Shown: positions 26,424 to 35,348 of the stretch, piece by piece
Layout: the number at the start of each line of letters is the position of its first letter
Numbering within the stretch: position 1 is the stretch's first letter
DNA from: Verrucomicrobiaceae bacterium
GTDB lineage: Bacteria; Verrucomicrobiota; Verrucomicrobiia; Verrucomicrobiales; Verrucomicrobiaceae
DNA: 64,000 bases
Assembly: GCA_947507875.1 (NCBI GenBank)
Contig: CANNQP010000001.1
Coordinates: forward strand, 186,001 to 250,000
Direction of reading: 5' to 3'
Position numbers and translations under genes: made by a program
Notes under the pieces: model-generated
The model's input: only the letters and a program-made list of their open reading frames with translations
The model's database searches: none
Told to the model about the DNA's origin: nothing

Positions 26424-26774
26424 TCAGGCATGAGTAGAGAGAGCGGATTCGAGCCGCATTGTGTCCCCGTGTTGCACGATTTGGCGTGCGTAGGCCAGGA
26501 TGCGGCGGTGCAGAATGGCCATCTGCTTGGGACTCAGGCATCCGCGCCTTTGATACTGCCGGGCAAAGCTGGAGAGGATTTCAGCATCGGGACCGGTGAA
26601 CCCGATGCCATTGCACTCCAGGGTGGCGTCCCGCGTCTGTTCGTCGGCAATCTGGTTCTTATAGATGCCCAGAAGAGCGCGCAGAGCCCAGCGGTCGTTG
26701 CTGACGAGTCGGAGGCGGAGTTGTTCGATGAATGCTTTCTTGCTCATGGTGTTGAGGGATGGAAGGCGGCCCAT
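26424..26774 (-). CDS. Small conserved-looking protein of unknown function (intact copy)
   Basis: A 116-residue protein beginning MGRLPSLNTMSKKAFIEQLR. The start at 26774 has an AGGAGG Shine-Dalgarno 8 nt upstream; the next Met (26747) lacks one. The middle reads ADEQTRDATLECNGIGFTGP, then DAEILSSFARQYQRRGCLS and PKQMAILHRRILAYARQIV. This 'NG.GF...DA...S.A.Q....G.LS.KQ' pattern is one I associate with small proteins of phages and plasmids in many bacteria, but I cannot name a function. It is convergent with the VIT/VWA gene (9-bp gap). A truncated copy lies at 23147-23328. Confidence 0.7.
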   Translation of the reverse strand: MGRLPSLNTMSKKAFIEQLRLRLVSNDRWALRALLGIYKNQIADEQTRDATLECNGIGFTGPDAEILSSFARQYQRRGCLSPKQMAILHRRILAYARQIVQHGDTMRLESALSTHA

Positions 26775-26841
26775 GCGGACCGCCTCCTGGCCTCGTCACC
26801 GTGACTGCGCGTGTCGCGCCGTTTGCCCCACCTTTGGGGAT
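26593..26841. repeat. 249-bp direct repeat, copy 2 (within intact small gene and leader)
   Basis: The partner of 23147-23395, same length and orientation, about 95% identical. It includes the conserved leader with a CCCCA-N4-TGGGG inverted repeat near 26826-26839. The two copies bracket about 3.2 kb containing the MerR and VIT/VWA genes. Confidence 0.9.
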
Positions 26842-26888
26842 GGCAAAATGCCTTGATGGCAGTGGGGCGATCTGCTCGAATCAAAGCC

Positions 26889-27437
26889 ATGATCAAGCTC
26901 CGCAGCCTCGCCCTGATGTTGTTCATCACCCCCTATCTCAAGGCTCAAACGCCTGCCGCGACCGCCACCACCGGCAAGCCTAACGTGTTTGGGGAAACAA
27001 AGACAGTGATTCGGGACGGATCGGGTCGAGTGACCGGCACCGCCACCACGAGCAAGCCGAACGTCTTTGGTGAGCAGAAAACCGTGATTCGTGATTCATC
27101 AGGTCGAGTCACGGGCACTGCCACGACCACGAAGCCCAATGTGTTCGGGGAACAAAAAACCGTGATCCGCGATGAGGCAGGCCGCGTCACCGGATCCGCC
27201 ACAGCCACCAAGCCCAACGTCTTTGGCGAGACCCGCACCACATTTCGAGATGAATCCGGCCGCATGACCGGCACCGGCACGACGACGAAACCCAACGTGT
27301 TCGGAGAAACCCGCACCACCTTCCGCGATGCCGCAGGCCGTCCGACGGGCACCAGCTCCAGTCCTCAGCCCAACGTGTTTGGTGAACGAAAAACCACGAT
27401 TCGAGGTGGCGCGCCTTCGGGGTTTCTGAAAAAGTAA
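26889..27437 (+). CDS. Secreted protein built of 26-residue tandem repeats
   Basis: A 182-residue protein. A signal peptide (MIKLRSLALMLFITPYLKAQ) is followed almost entirely by repeats of 26 residues with the consensus KPNVFGE.(K/R)T..RD..GR followed by (V/M)TGTATT. Five full copies and one partial copy end in a basic tail (APSGFLKK). Conserved Asn, Phe-Gly, Arg-Asp and Gly-Arg positions suggest each repeat forms a beta-hairpin unit. I do not recognise a named family. The start at 26889 is chosen because it begins the signal peptide; an upstream in-frame start lies in the repeated leader sequence. Confidence 0.8.
   Translation: MIKLRSLALMLFITPYLKAQTPAATATTGKPNVFGETKTVIRDGSGRVTGTATTSKPNVFGEQKTVIRDSSGRVTGTATTTKPNVFGEQKTVIRDEAGRVTGSATATKPNVFGETRTTFRDESGRMTGTGTTTKPNVFGETRTTFRDAAGRPTGTSSSPQPNVFGERKTTIRGGAPSGFLKK
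26976..27434 (+). repeat. 78-bp tandem coding repeats (five full, one partial)
   Basis: Units start near 26976, 27054, 27132, 27210 and 27288, with a partial unit at 27366-27434. Each encodes a KPNVFGE or QPNVFGE heptad followed by a T..RD..GR core. Synonymous differences between units show that the array is not very recent, although the protein pattern is well kept. Confidence 0.9.
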
Positions 27438-27514
27438 ACGCGAATAGCTCGTGGCCCCTAACCCGGCAATGATAGTTTTCTGTTTCGGGTTGAGGTCCGG
27501 AAAACGCCAGCATG

Positions 27515-28561
27515 CTAAGGAAGGTGCAAGTCGTGGAGGGGCAGTGGGCGGTGTTGGCGGATGGAGGATTCAGCGAGGAGGCAGAGGCCGGCAGACCAGA
27601 GGCCATCCTGCCCGGTGGCGATGGGGCGGGTGCCGTGACGAACCATGTCGATGCATTGAGCGATCTCTTCCCGTAGTTCGAACACTTCGCCACTCTGGCG
27701 GGCGAGCGGTACGGTCTCTAGGGTGTTGCCATCGAACACTTTGAGAAAGGCGGTGGGTTCGAGCGTGCGATCCAGGGCTCCGCTCCAGCCTGCCCACAGG
27801 GCGCCTTGAGTGCCGCTGACTTTGACCGTCTGATGATGCTCAAAGGCAGCGAGGGTCTGGGAGACGACGGCGTAACTGCCGTTCGCGTAACGGAACATGG
27901 CACTGAAATTGTCGTAGAGAGTGGGGCGCTGAGGATCGCGCGAGTTGGCATAGGCCTGAAGCTCAATGGGGTTGCCACTGGACTCGAGGTACCAACGGGC
28001 AAGATCGAAGAAGTGGATGGGCTCTTCCAGCACCCAGCTGCCGACGCGTTCGGGGTCGTAACGCCAGCCTTCGGCCCCGTTGCGGTAGGGTTTGCGAGAG
28101 AGTTCCACCAGGACGTACTGAGGTTGGCCAATGGTGCCGCGCTCGATGATGTTTTTGATTTCCCCCCACTGGCTGGAAAGCCTGAGCTCGTGGCCAACCG
28201 CGAGGTGCACGCCCCGGGCCTGGGCGGCGGTGACGATGGCACGGCAATCCTCCAGCGTGATGGCCATGGGTTTTTCGAGGAGGAGATGCTTGCCCTTTTC
28301 GATGGCGGCGAGGGCGATCTCACGATGCGTGTGGCTGGGGGTGACGACGTCGAGGATGTCGAAGTCAGCCTGAGCGATGAGCTCAAGGCTGTCGGCAAAA
28401 ACCTGGGCTTGGGGATAAAGCTGGCGGGCGAGCTGACGCGAGGCCTCGGAAGGAGCGCTAATGGCGACGAGCTGGGCCTCGGGATGGCCAGCGATGGATT
28501 GGGCGTGAAAGCGGCCCCAGGCCCCAAAGCCGGCCAGGGCAAAGCGAACGGGTGATGACAT
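27515..28561 (-). CDS. Gfo/Idh/MocA-family NAD(P)-dependent oxidoreductase
   Basis: A 348-residue protein starting MSSPVRFALAGFGAWGRFHA; the Rossmann GFGAWG is at residues 11-16. The characteristic HLLLEKPMAI (about 93-102) supplies the catalytic Lys of the EKP motif, and the C-terminal part is the alpha/beta substrate domain with LEEPIHFFDLARW. Members oxidise or reduce sugars and inositols; the substrate is not predictable. The in-frame extension up to 28945 is rejected as it lies in non-homologous sequence overlapping the divergent cytochrome gene. Confidence 0.92.
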   Translation of the reverse strand: MSSPVRFALAGFGAWGRFHAQSIAGHPEAQLVAISAPSEASRQLARQLYPQAQVFADSLELIAQADFDILDVVTPSHTHREIALAAIEKGKHLLLEKPMAITLEDCRAIVTAAQARGVHLAVGHELRLSSQWGEIKNIIERGTIGQPQYVLVELSRKPYRNGAEGWRYDPERVGSWVLEEPIHFFDLARWYLESSGNPIELQAYANSRDPQRPTLYDNFSAMFRYANGSYAVVSQTLAAFEHHQTVKVSGTQGALWAGWSGALDRTLEPTAFLKVFDGNTLETVPLARQSGEVFELREEIAQCIDMVRHGTRPIATGQDGLWSAGLCLLAESSIRQHRPLPLHDLHLP

Positions 28562-28716
28562 GGCGGCAAGGAACGTGCCGAGGGAGGCTGTCCTGTCTGG
28601 GGATTTGTGGGGTAAAGTTTGGCTTGGGCAGGCGGTGACTGGCTGTGCTTTGGTGTTTTTTCCGCCAGCCTTGCTCATGGTGGGAAAAGCGATACGCAAG
28701 CGACGTTTTTTGGGCT

Positions 28717-29403
28717 GTGCGTTTGGACCTGCTTTTGTTCGTGACCCTAACTCTGCCACTCTGCCCGGTGCTGGCTGGGGCAGTCGGTGCTGCTGTTTTT
28801 GAAAAAGTGTGTGCGTCCTGCCATGGCGGACGCGGAGAGGGCAAGACGGAATTGAAAACGCCCTCCATCGCGAATGCGCCGCGCTGGTATGTGATGAGGC
28901 AGCTGATGAATTTTCACGAGGGGCGACGGGGGCAAGATGCGGCAAACGATCCGCAGGGGGCGCTTATGGCAGGCATCGCGAAGTCACTGAAGCCTGGGGA
29001 GATGGAGGCCGTGGCAGCCTTTGTAGAAAACCTGCCGCTGGTCGTGCCGAGCGAGCGAGAGATCGCGGGAGCTGATGTGCAACGGGGGCAGGAACTGTTC
29101 GATGAGCGGTGCATGGAGTGCCATCGCTACAATGCGAGTGGTGAGATGGCCTTTGGCAGTCCGCCGCTGATCGGTCGGCAAGGCTGGTATCTGCAGGAAC
29201 AGCTGCACAAATTCAAGAACCTACACCGAGGCGCCGCCCGGGGTGATGACAAAGGGGCCAAGATGGTGCAAATGGCCACGCAGTTCATCCAAGACGAGCA
29301 GGCCATGAAAAACGTGGTGGGCTACATCCTGACCTTGAATCCAGTAGCGTCCAAGGCTGAGGCGGGGACGGCCATTTTTGCCCCACCGGTGCTGAAACGT
29401 TAA
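28717..29403 (+). CDS. Dihaem cytochrome c
   Basis: About 228 residues. A GTG start at 28717 gives a good signal peptide (VRLDLLLFVTLTLPLCPVLA). Two haem-binding motifs, CASCH and CMECH, each begin a class I cytochrome c domain, with candidate axial methionines in later LMAGIAKSL and MVQMATQF segments. It is probably a periplasmic electron carrier for a terminal oxidase or dehydrogenase. A longer frame from 28645 exists, but its start would precede a weak leader. It shares the divergent region with the oxidoreductase gene. Confidence 0.85.
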   Translation: MRLDLLLFVTLTLPLCPVLAGAVGAAVFEKVCASCHGGRGEGKTELKTPSIANAPRWYVMRQLMNFHEGRRGQDAANDPQGALMAGIAKSLKPGEMEAVAAFVENLPLVVPSEREIAGADVQRGQELFDERCMECHRYNASGEMAFGSPPLIGRQGWYLQEQLHKFKNLHRGAARGDDKGAKMVQMATQFIQDEQAMKNVVGYILTLNPVASKAEAGTAIFAPPVLKR

Positions 29404-29472
29404 GCGGGCGAAGTTTACCAAGAGACCCGCGCTGGCACTTGCATCCTGCGCGACTACCATCAAACAAAGACC

Positions 29473-31266
29473 ATGCTTTCTTCTGTCGGATTACCTGTCG
29501 CGAACATCTCCTGCTATCTCTTTGCCTCTCTGAGTGGCCTGAAGGAGCTGCGTGAACATCTGCTGGCCTTTTGTAAGGCACGAGAACTGAAGGGAACCAT
29601 CCTGCTGAGCACGGAAGGGGTGAATTTTTTCATCGCGGGTCCACGCGTGTCCGTGGACGAGTTGGTGGAGGAACTGCGCCGGGTGCCGGGGCTGGAATCG
29701 CTAGCGCCGAAGTACAGCTACAACGAGAAGCAGCCCTTCAACCGGATGCTGGTGCGGATCAAAAAAGAGATCATCGCCTTCGGCGTGGAGGGAATCGAAC
29801 CGGCGCGCTACACCTCGCCCAAACTCAAGCCTGCGGAACTGAAGCGCTGGCTGGACGAAGGGCGCCCCGTGGTTCTGCTAGACACACGCAACGATTACGA
29901 AGTGAAGTTAGGCACCTTCAAAAATGCCACGGTCATCGGGGTCGATCATTTTCGCGAATTTCCAGAGGCGGTACAGCGACTGCCCGGAGCGCTGAAGAAG
30001 CAGCCGGTGGTCAGCTTTTGCACGGGAGGCATTCGCTGCGAAAAAGCGGCACCTTTTTTGGAAAAAGAAGGCTTTGAGCAGGTTTGGCAGCTGGATGGTG
30101 GCATCCTCAAGTACTTTGAGGAAGTGGGGGGAGATCACTGGGAGGGGGAGTGCTTTGTCTTTGATCAACGCGTGGGCGTGGACCCTGCGCTGCGCGAGAC
30201 GGAGTCGGACCAGTGCTATGCCTGCCAGGCACCACTGACCGCAGAGGAACAGCAGGATCCACGCTTCCAGCAAGGGGTATCCTGCCCCTACTGCTACAAG
30301 ACGACGGTGGAGAAACAGCGGGAAAGCCTGGAGCAGCGGCAGCAGGCACTGCGACGTGTGGCGGTGCCGCTTCCTGGCAGTGTGCCGTATGACAACTACC
30401 GCCCCATCTCCGTGCCAGAGCGCTGTGATGGTCTGGCCGTCTTGGATACATTGGTCACGCTCTTTCCCCACGTGGCCCGCAGTGAGTGGCTGATGTTTTT
30501 TCAGGCCGAGCGCATGGTGAATGATGATCAGCAGCCGATTGCACCGGATCGGGTCATGCGTGCCGGAGAGCGGCTTTACCAAAAGATGCCTGGCCTCACG
30601 GAACCGGACGTGAATGCGGACATCCGCCTGCTGCATGAGGACGAGGCGGTGATCGTCTTGGAAAAACCCGCACCGCTGCCGATGCATGCCTGCGGACGCT
30701 TCAACCGCAATACCCTCCAGTACCTGATGCACTTGGCGTATGCGCCGCAGAAGCCACGCGCCTGCCATCGGCTCGATGCGAATACAAGCGGTCTGGTGCT
30801 GCTGGCGCGCACACGGCATGTCGCCCGCTTGGTACAGGCACAGTTCGCCGAGGGGACGGTGGAAAAGATCTACGTGGCGCGCGTGCAGGGGCACCCGACT
30901 TGGGAAGAGTGCTGCTGCGAACTTCCGATTGGCAGCGAGGCCAGTGATCTGGGGTCACGCGACGTGGATGAAATTTCAGGCGATGCGGCACGAACAGAAT
31001 TCAAGGTGCTGTGCCGTGATCCCGACGGCACGGCCCGAATCGAGGCTCGCCCCCTCACTGGACGCACGAATCAGATTCGTGTTCATCTGTGGCAACTTGG
31101 GCATCCTATCGTGGGTGATCCTGCCTACCTGCTTGGCGGCTTGCTCGGTGATACGCAGACGCTGCGGGTGGATGCTCAGCCAATGTGCCTCCACGCGACT
31201 CAGTTGAGTTTCACGCACCCGAGGCAGCAGGAAAGGCTAACCTTCACGTCAGCGGCGCCCTTTTGA
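29473..31266 (+). CDS. Fusion of tRNA uridine hydroxylase (TrhO/rhodanese) and RluA-type pseudouridine synthase
   Basis: A 597-residue two-enzyme fusion. Residues 1-285 match TrhO/YceA: an N-terminal ferredoxin-like domain (ELKGTILLSTEGVNFFIAG), a rhodanese domain with the active cysteine in SFCTGGIRCEKA (about 182), and a C-terminal Cys-rich zinc region (CYACQAPLT, CPYCYK). TrhO makes 5-hydroxyuridine at tRNA U34. Residues 300-597 are RluA-like, with an S4-like start, the catalytic Asp in CHRLDANTSGLVLLAR (about 434) and RPLTGRTNQIRVHLWQLGHP. RluA enzymes isomerise uridine in rRNA or tRNA. The link suggests coupled tRNA anticodon-loop modification; the target of the second half is inference. 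Confidence 0.92.
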   Translation: MLSSVGLPVANISCYLFASLSGLKELREHLLAFCKARELKGTILLSTEGVNFFIAGPRVSVDELVEELRRVPGLESLAPKYSYNEKQPFNRMLVRIKKEIIAFGVEGIEPARYTSPKLKPAELKRWLDEGRPVVLLDTRNDYEVKLGTFKNATVIGVDHFREFPEAVQRLPGALKKQPVVSFCTGGIRCEKAAPFLEKEGFEQVWQLDGGILKYFEEVGGDHWEGECFVFDQRVGVDPALRETESDQCYACQAPLTAEEQQDPRFQQGVSCPYCYKTTVEKQRESLEQRQQALRRVAVPLPGSVPYDNYRPISVPERCDGLAVLDTLVTLFPHVARSEWLMFFQAERMVNDDQQPIAPDRVMRAGERLYQKMPGLTEPDVNADIRLLHEDEAVIVLEKPAPLPMHACGRFNRNTLQYLMHLAYAPQKPRACHRLDANTSGLVLLARTRHVARLVQAQFAEGTVEKIYVARVQGHPTWEECCCELPIGSEASDLGSRDVDEISGDAARTEFKVLCRDPDGTARIEARPLTGRTNQIRVHLWQLGHPIVGDPAYLLGGLLGDTQTLRVDAQPMCLHATQLSFTHPRQQERLTFTSAAPF

Positions 31267-31374
31267 ATCAATCCCCTCCACGCGATGCCATCTCTTTGCG
31301 CAGCCATGAATCCGCTCTTGCCTCGTGTGTTTCTGCGGTCATAGCCTTCCACTCCGTTTTCCTGGCCCGCTGTC

Positions 31375-32352
31375 ATGCCTCCCGAACAAGAAGCACTTCT
31401 CATCCTTACCCGTCGGCAATTCCCCGAACTGGAGGACGTGGAGTGCGTGGTGGAGCCGATCCTGAAAGGGGGCTCAGACCGCCGTTACTACCGCTTTGAG
31501 TGGGCCGAGGATCGACACCCACCGATGGTTCTCATGGTCTATACCCTAGCCCGCCGAGACAACCCGAAGTTTGTGCCAGCCACCCATCGCCTGGCTGCCT
31601 TGGGCGTGAACGTACCCGCCATTTATGCCTTTGATGAGGAACGTCTCTTTGTCTGGCTGCAGGACCTAGGCCGCGATGACCTGCATGCACATAAGGATGA
31701 GCCCTGGCAGGAGCGTCGCCCGCTCTATGAGGCGACTTTGCGCCAAGCCGCCCTGATTCATGGCGTCAGCGCCGCCAGCCTGAGCCCGGAAGAAATCGAT
31801 GCCATGGAGCCCGAGTTCACGGAGGGCATGTATGAGTGGGAGCAGAACTACTTCCTCGAGCATTTTGTGCGTGGTCACTTGGGCCGCGAAACGCCTCTGA
31901 ATCACGCGGCAGAACCAGCGCTGAAGTCACTGCGCCAGCGGCTGGCAGACCTGCCTCGCTGCCTAGTACACCGTGACTTTCAGAGTCAAAATGTGCTGAT
32001 TCGCAACCAAGCGGCCTGGCTGGTGGATTACCAAGGGCTGCGCCCCGGCTTAGCGGAGTATGATCTCGCCTCTTTGCTATTTGACCCCTACGTGGTGATG
32101 AGCCGCAGTGAGCGGCATGATTTGCTGAGCTTTTACGCGAACCTGCGTGGACTGAACCTGGTAGAACTCCGAGAAATCGTTTACCTCTGTGCAGCGCAGC
32201 GGCTGATGCAGGCGCTGGGTGCTTACGCGAACCTGTATCGCAATCAGGGTAAAACTCACTTCGAGCAACACATCCCCGCCGGTGTGCGGAATCTTTCCCT
32301 GGTCTGCGACGAAGCGCCTGAGCTAGCCTCGCTGTTGCCCCTTTTCACCTAA
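31375..32352 (+). CDS. Aminoglycoside phosphotransferase-fold kinase (AmgK-like)
   Basis: A 325-residue protein with an APH-type fold. GGSDRRYYRFEW is the glycine-rich loop, CLVHRDFQSQNVLI (about 196-209) the catalytic loop with Asp, and LVDYQGLRPGLAEYDLASLL the metal-binding D-x-Q-G motif in place of DxD. These match the AmgK subfamily, which phosphorylates N-acetylmuramate/GlcNAc at the anomeric carbon in peptidoglycan recycling; a choline- or homoserine-kinase role is less likely. It is in a same-strand group with the TrhO-RluA fusion and the RNA methyltransferase that follows 9 bp later. Confidence 0.8.
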   Translation: MPPEQEALLILTRRQFPELEDVECVVEPILKGGSDRRYYRFEWAEDRHPPMVLMVYTLARRDNPKFVPATHRLAALGVNVPAIYAFDEERLFVWLQDLGRDDLHAHKDEPWQERRPLYEATLRQAALIHGVSAASLSPEEIDAMEPEFTEGMYEWEQNYFLEHFVRGHLGRETPLNHAAEPALKSLRQRLADLPRCLVHRDFQSQNVLIRNQAAWLVDYQGLRPGLAEYDLASLLFDPYVVMSRSERHDLLSFYANLRGLNLVELREIVYLCAAQRLMQALGAYANLYRNQGKTHFEQHIPAGVRNLSLVCDEAPELASLLPLFT

Positions 32353-32361
32353 ACTGCATCC

Positions 32362-33378
32362 ATGCACGCCTTCCTTGCAGCCGAAGGTTGCTCCACCTTC
32401 CTAGTGGATGAATTCCAGCGGATGGGCATGCGTGCCCAGGTAGCAGAAAACTCGCCACTGATCTGGACTGAGACACTGCCCTCCCCTGCTCTGCTAGCTT
32501 TTGCCCGACAGACGCTACCCGAAGCACAAACGCTGAACGCAGCGTCCATCAACGGCTGGGCCGATGCGATGATCGAGGCGCTGCTGACGAAGCTGGGGGA
32601 TGACGATCCCTGGCACCTGCACCTTTGGCCAGCTTATGGCGAGGGACGCGCAGGTTTACATCGCTGCGGGTTAATCCGCGAGGCGTTCGTGGAACGGCTC
32701 AAAAAACGCCGCCGAGTGCGTCTTCGGCACGAGCAGCCAACCCTTTCCAGGGCGTGCGCTTTGCTGCAGGTGGTGCTGACGGCACCCGATGCGGGCTGCG
32801 TTTCCCTAGCCTCCGACGCTCAGCGTCAAGACCTGCGCGCAGTTCTGTCAGACTTTCAAGCAGGTGAAATCCCCCACGCGGAAGACAAAGCCGCCCCTTC
32901 CCGGGCCTTTGCCAAAGTGGTGGAAGCGGAATTGAGGCTGGACCAGCGCATTCAACGCGGGCAATCGTGCGTGGATCTAGGCGCCTCCCCTGGCAGCTGG
33001 AGCTATGTCGGTCTTCAACGAAGCGCTCGCGTGATCGCCGTGGATCGCTCACCTCTTCGGGAAGATTTGATGCGGCATCCGAAGCTACTTTTTCATCAAG
33101 GTGACGCCTTCAAGTTCAAGCCGGAGCAGACCGTGGACTGGCTGATCTGCGACATCATCGCCGCGCCGCAGCGTAGCATCGACCTGCTGCTGGAATGGCT
33201 TACGGAAGAGCGCATGAGAGCATTTATCGTCACCATCAAGTTCAAGGGCAACGATGAGTACTCGCTGCTGGATCAGCTGAAGCAGCAATGCCCGCCACGA
33301 TGCACTGACTTCCGTCTGTCACGCCTCTGCGCGAACAAGAATGAAGTCACCGCCTTTGGCGTCGCGCTGAATCAATGA
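32362..33378 (+). CDS. FtsJ/RlmM-type RNA 2'-O-methyltransferase
   Basis: A 338-residue protein. The C-terminal half is a FtsJ-fold methyltransferase: CVDLGASPGSWSYVGLQRSA (SAM loop, about 207), VIAVDRSPLR, TVDWLICDI, and IVTIKFKGND with the catalytic Lys of the K-D-K-E tetrad. The N-terminal half resembles the THUMP-containing part of RlmM. RlmM methylates C2498 of 23S rRNA; whether this orthologue acts on the same base is inferred. It is 10 bp after the AmgK-like gene. Confidence 0.85.
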   Translation: MHAFLAAEGCSTFLVDEFQRMGMRAQVAENSPLIWTETLPSPALLAFARQTLPEAQTLNAASINGWADAMIEALLTKLGDDDPWHLHLWPAYGEGRAGLHRCGLIREAFVERLKKRRRVRLRHEQPTLSRACALLQVVLTAPDAGCVSLASDAQRQDLRAVLSDFQAGEIPHAEDKAAPSRAFAKVVEAELRLDQRIQRGQSCVDLGASPGSWSYVGLQRSARVIAVDRSPLREDLMRHPKLLFHQGDAFKFKPEQTVDWLICDIIAAPQRSIDLLLEWLTEERMRAFIVTIKFKGNDEYSLLDQLKQQCPPRCTDFRLSRLCANKNEVTAFGVALNQ

Positions 33379-33395
33379 GACGCGAGTCACAGGAC

Positions 33396-35330
33396 TCAGG
33401 CCGCAACTTTCTTCGCCGCGCGCTCTTGCAGCCAGAACCAACCGCAAGCCAGCATGAAGGCAAACTTCGTGCTGTAACCGATGTTCAATGCCAGCGTGAT
33501 CCCCGCCGTGAAACCATAGCTGTGCAGGCCGATGCTGAGCTGGTTCACGCCGAACCAACTGAACAGGGTGATGGCCCCCAAAAGCAGCGAAAGGGCGTGT
33601 AGGCCGATCTCCCGAATGTAGCCGCCCAGACGGGCGTGGAGAATGACCAAGCCCATGAGCACGATCATGAGGGCACCGTTTTCCTTAGGGTCCCAGCCCC
33701 AAAACCGCCCCCAGCTGTCATTGGCCCAGATGCCACCCAAGACGGTGCCAACAAGGGCAAAAAGCAGGCCGAAGCACATGATGCCGTAGGTGATGCGCGT
33801 CAGCAAACGACGAAACTCCACCGATGGCTCACCTTTGGTCAAGAAACGAAAGATGACATACACCATGGAGGTAATGGAGCCGAGAAGAGCACCCGCATAA
33901 CCAATGTTGATGCAAGTGACATGCGTCGCGAGCCAGAAGTTCGTGATCAACACAGCTTCTAGCGTAGGCATGGTGTCCTGACCATCCAGCGCCATGAAGC
34001 GATTGGAAAGAAACATGCCCAGAGCCCCCACAAAACCGACCACAGCAAGCACGACGCCCTTGCGTGTGACTTTCTCAATGAAGAGGCCGACGAGCGCACA
34101 GGAGGCCGCGATGAAGATGATCGTCTCGTAAAGCGTCGCGATGGGTGGGCGGCCCATGATGATGCAGCGCTGAGTGATGCCCCACACATTGTAGCCTACC
34201 CCGAGCAGGACAGTGATCCACGCGATGCGAGTGGTCCAGCGTGACAGCTTGCTCTGCGGCGCGACAAGGCCCAGGGTGGCAACGAGGAAGCCAAGCATGT
34301 ACCAGACGAGGGCATTGGTGAAGTAATCCGTGCGATGGTAGCTGACCTCGCGGTCGATCTGGCTCAGCTCGTTGCGCTTCTCTGCACGTGCACGGATATC
34401 GGCGACGAAGGCCTTCACGGCTGTCTTGAAGGTCTCAGCTTTCAGGCTGGCTGGATAGAGACCATCGCGTGCTTTGGAGACGGCGAGCTCACCTTCGGAA
34501 ATTTTGCCTTCACGCATGAGATTCGTGACGGTCTGCTCGACCTGAAGCCAGGCTTCTTCCTTGGCATCGTCGGGAGGGATGAAGGCCAGTGTCTTGCCTG
34601 GGCGCAGCGTGGTATCGATGAAGAGATTTAAAATCTTCTGACTCTCCTCCGAGCCACCCTGGATCTTGTTTTCGCGAATCATGGTTCCCAACTTCAATGC
34701 GAGATCCCACACGGACAGATTGGCGGCATCACCGCTAATCTCCTTGGCCAAAGCAGGAGAGAGAATGCTATTGATCTCCTTTTTCCAATCGGTACGGGCC
34801 GCCGTCATGAAGTCGCTCGTCGCATCATAATCGAAGAAGTTGCGCGCGAGGTTGATGACGTTGCGTTGCACGCCGGTCTGTTGAGCGCTGTCGATATCAT
34901 TGTAGGCCTGCGCGCGCTTGATGAGTTCCTCACGACCTTTGACGATCTCATTCCAGGAATAGCGGTCGCGCAGGTCTTTCGGATCCACGCCGATCTCTCC
35001 CACCGCTTGGGAGTTATCGACGACGAAAAGCGGTAGGTCGCGGGCGATGTCGGGGCGGAACCAGGAGAGCAGCAACCACTCCACGGCCTTGAGCTTCTTG
35101 TGGTTAGGGAGTTGGTCATGCTTCACCGCGATGCTTTGCTTGCCATGCATGCGCAGCAGAAGAAAGCGGGCATACGTATCCAGTGGCTTGATGCGTCCGC
35201 CCTCTTGAATGGGCAGAGATTGGAAAGTCGCGACGACCTCTTTGTCCAGAATGGTCGAAACTTCGGGAAGTTGCTGAGCTCCAGCCAAGGAGCCGAGTAG
35301 CAAAAAGAACGTGAGGAGAAGGTGTCTCAT
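33396..35330 (-). CDS. ccsA: Cytochrome c biogenesis protein CcsA (ResC-like)
   Basis: About 644 residues. The ATG at 35330 begins a signal peptide (MRHLLLTFFLLLGSLAGAQQ); an in-frame TTG at 35342 is less likely. Residues 25-330 form a large periplasmic domain and the C-terminal third has multiple membrane segments with the tryptophan-rich haem-handling motif WGRFWGWDPKENGALM. System II maturation uses ResB and CcsA to carry haem to apocytochromes. It follows the resB gene by 18 bp. The long N-terminal domain is larger than in minimal CcsA, as is often seen in Bacteroidetes and related phyla. Confidence 0.9.
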   Translation of the reverse strand: MRHLLLTFFLLLGSLAGAQQLPEVSTILDKEVVATFQSLPIQEGGRIKPLDTYARFLLLRMHGKQSIAVKHDQLPNHKKLKAVEWLLLSWFRPDIARDLPLFVVDNSQAVGEIGVDPKDLRDRYSWNEIVKGREELIKRAQAYNDIDSAQQTGVQRNVINLARNFFDYDATSDFMTAARTDWKKEINSILSPALAKEISGDAANLSVWDLALKLGTMIRENKIQGGSEESQKILNLFIDTTLRPGKTLAFIPPDDAKEEAWLQVEQTVTNLMREGKISEGELAVSKARDGLYPASLKAETFKTAVKAFVADIRARAEKRNELSQIDREVSYHRTDYFTNALVWYMLGFLVATLGLVAPQSKLSRWTTRIAWITVLLGVGYNVWGITQRCIIMGRPPIATLYETIIFIAASCALVGLFIEKVTRKGVVLAVVGFVGALGMFLSNRFMALDGQDTMPTLEAVLITNFWLATHVTCINIGYAGALLGSITSMVYVIFRFLTKGEPSVEFRRLLTRITYGIMCFGLLFALVGTVLGGIWANDSWGRFWGWDPKENGALMIVLMGLVILHARLGGYIREIGLHALSLLLGAITLFSWFGVNQLSIGLHSYGFTAGITLALNIGYSTKFAFMLACGWFWLQERAAKKVAA

Positions 35331-35348
35331 GGGAACTGTCAAAAAAAG

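Noticed and set aside
29908..30894. 328-codon frame antisense to the TrhO-RluA gene
   Set aside because: His/Leu/Arg-rich shadow of a confident gene on the other strand.
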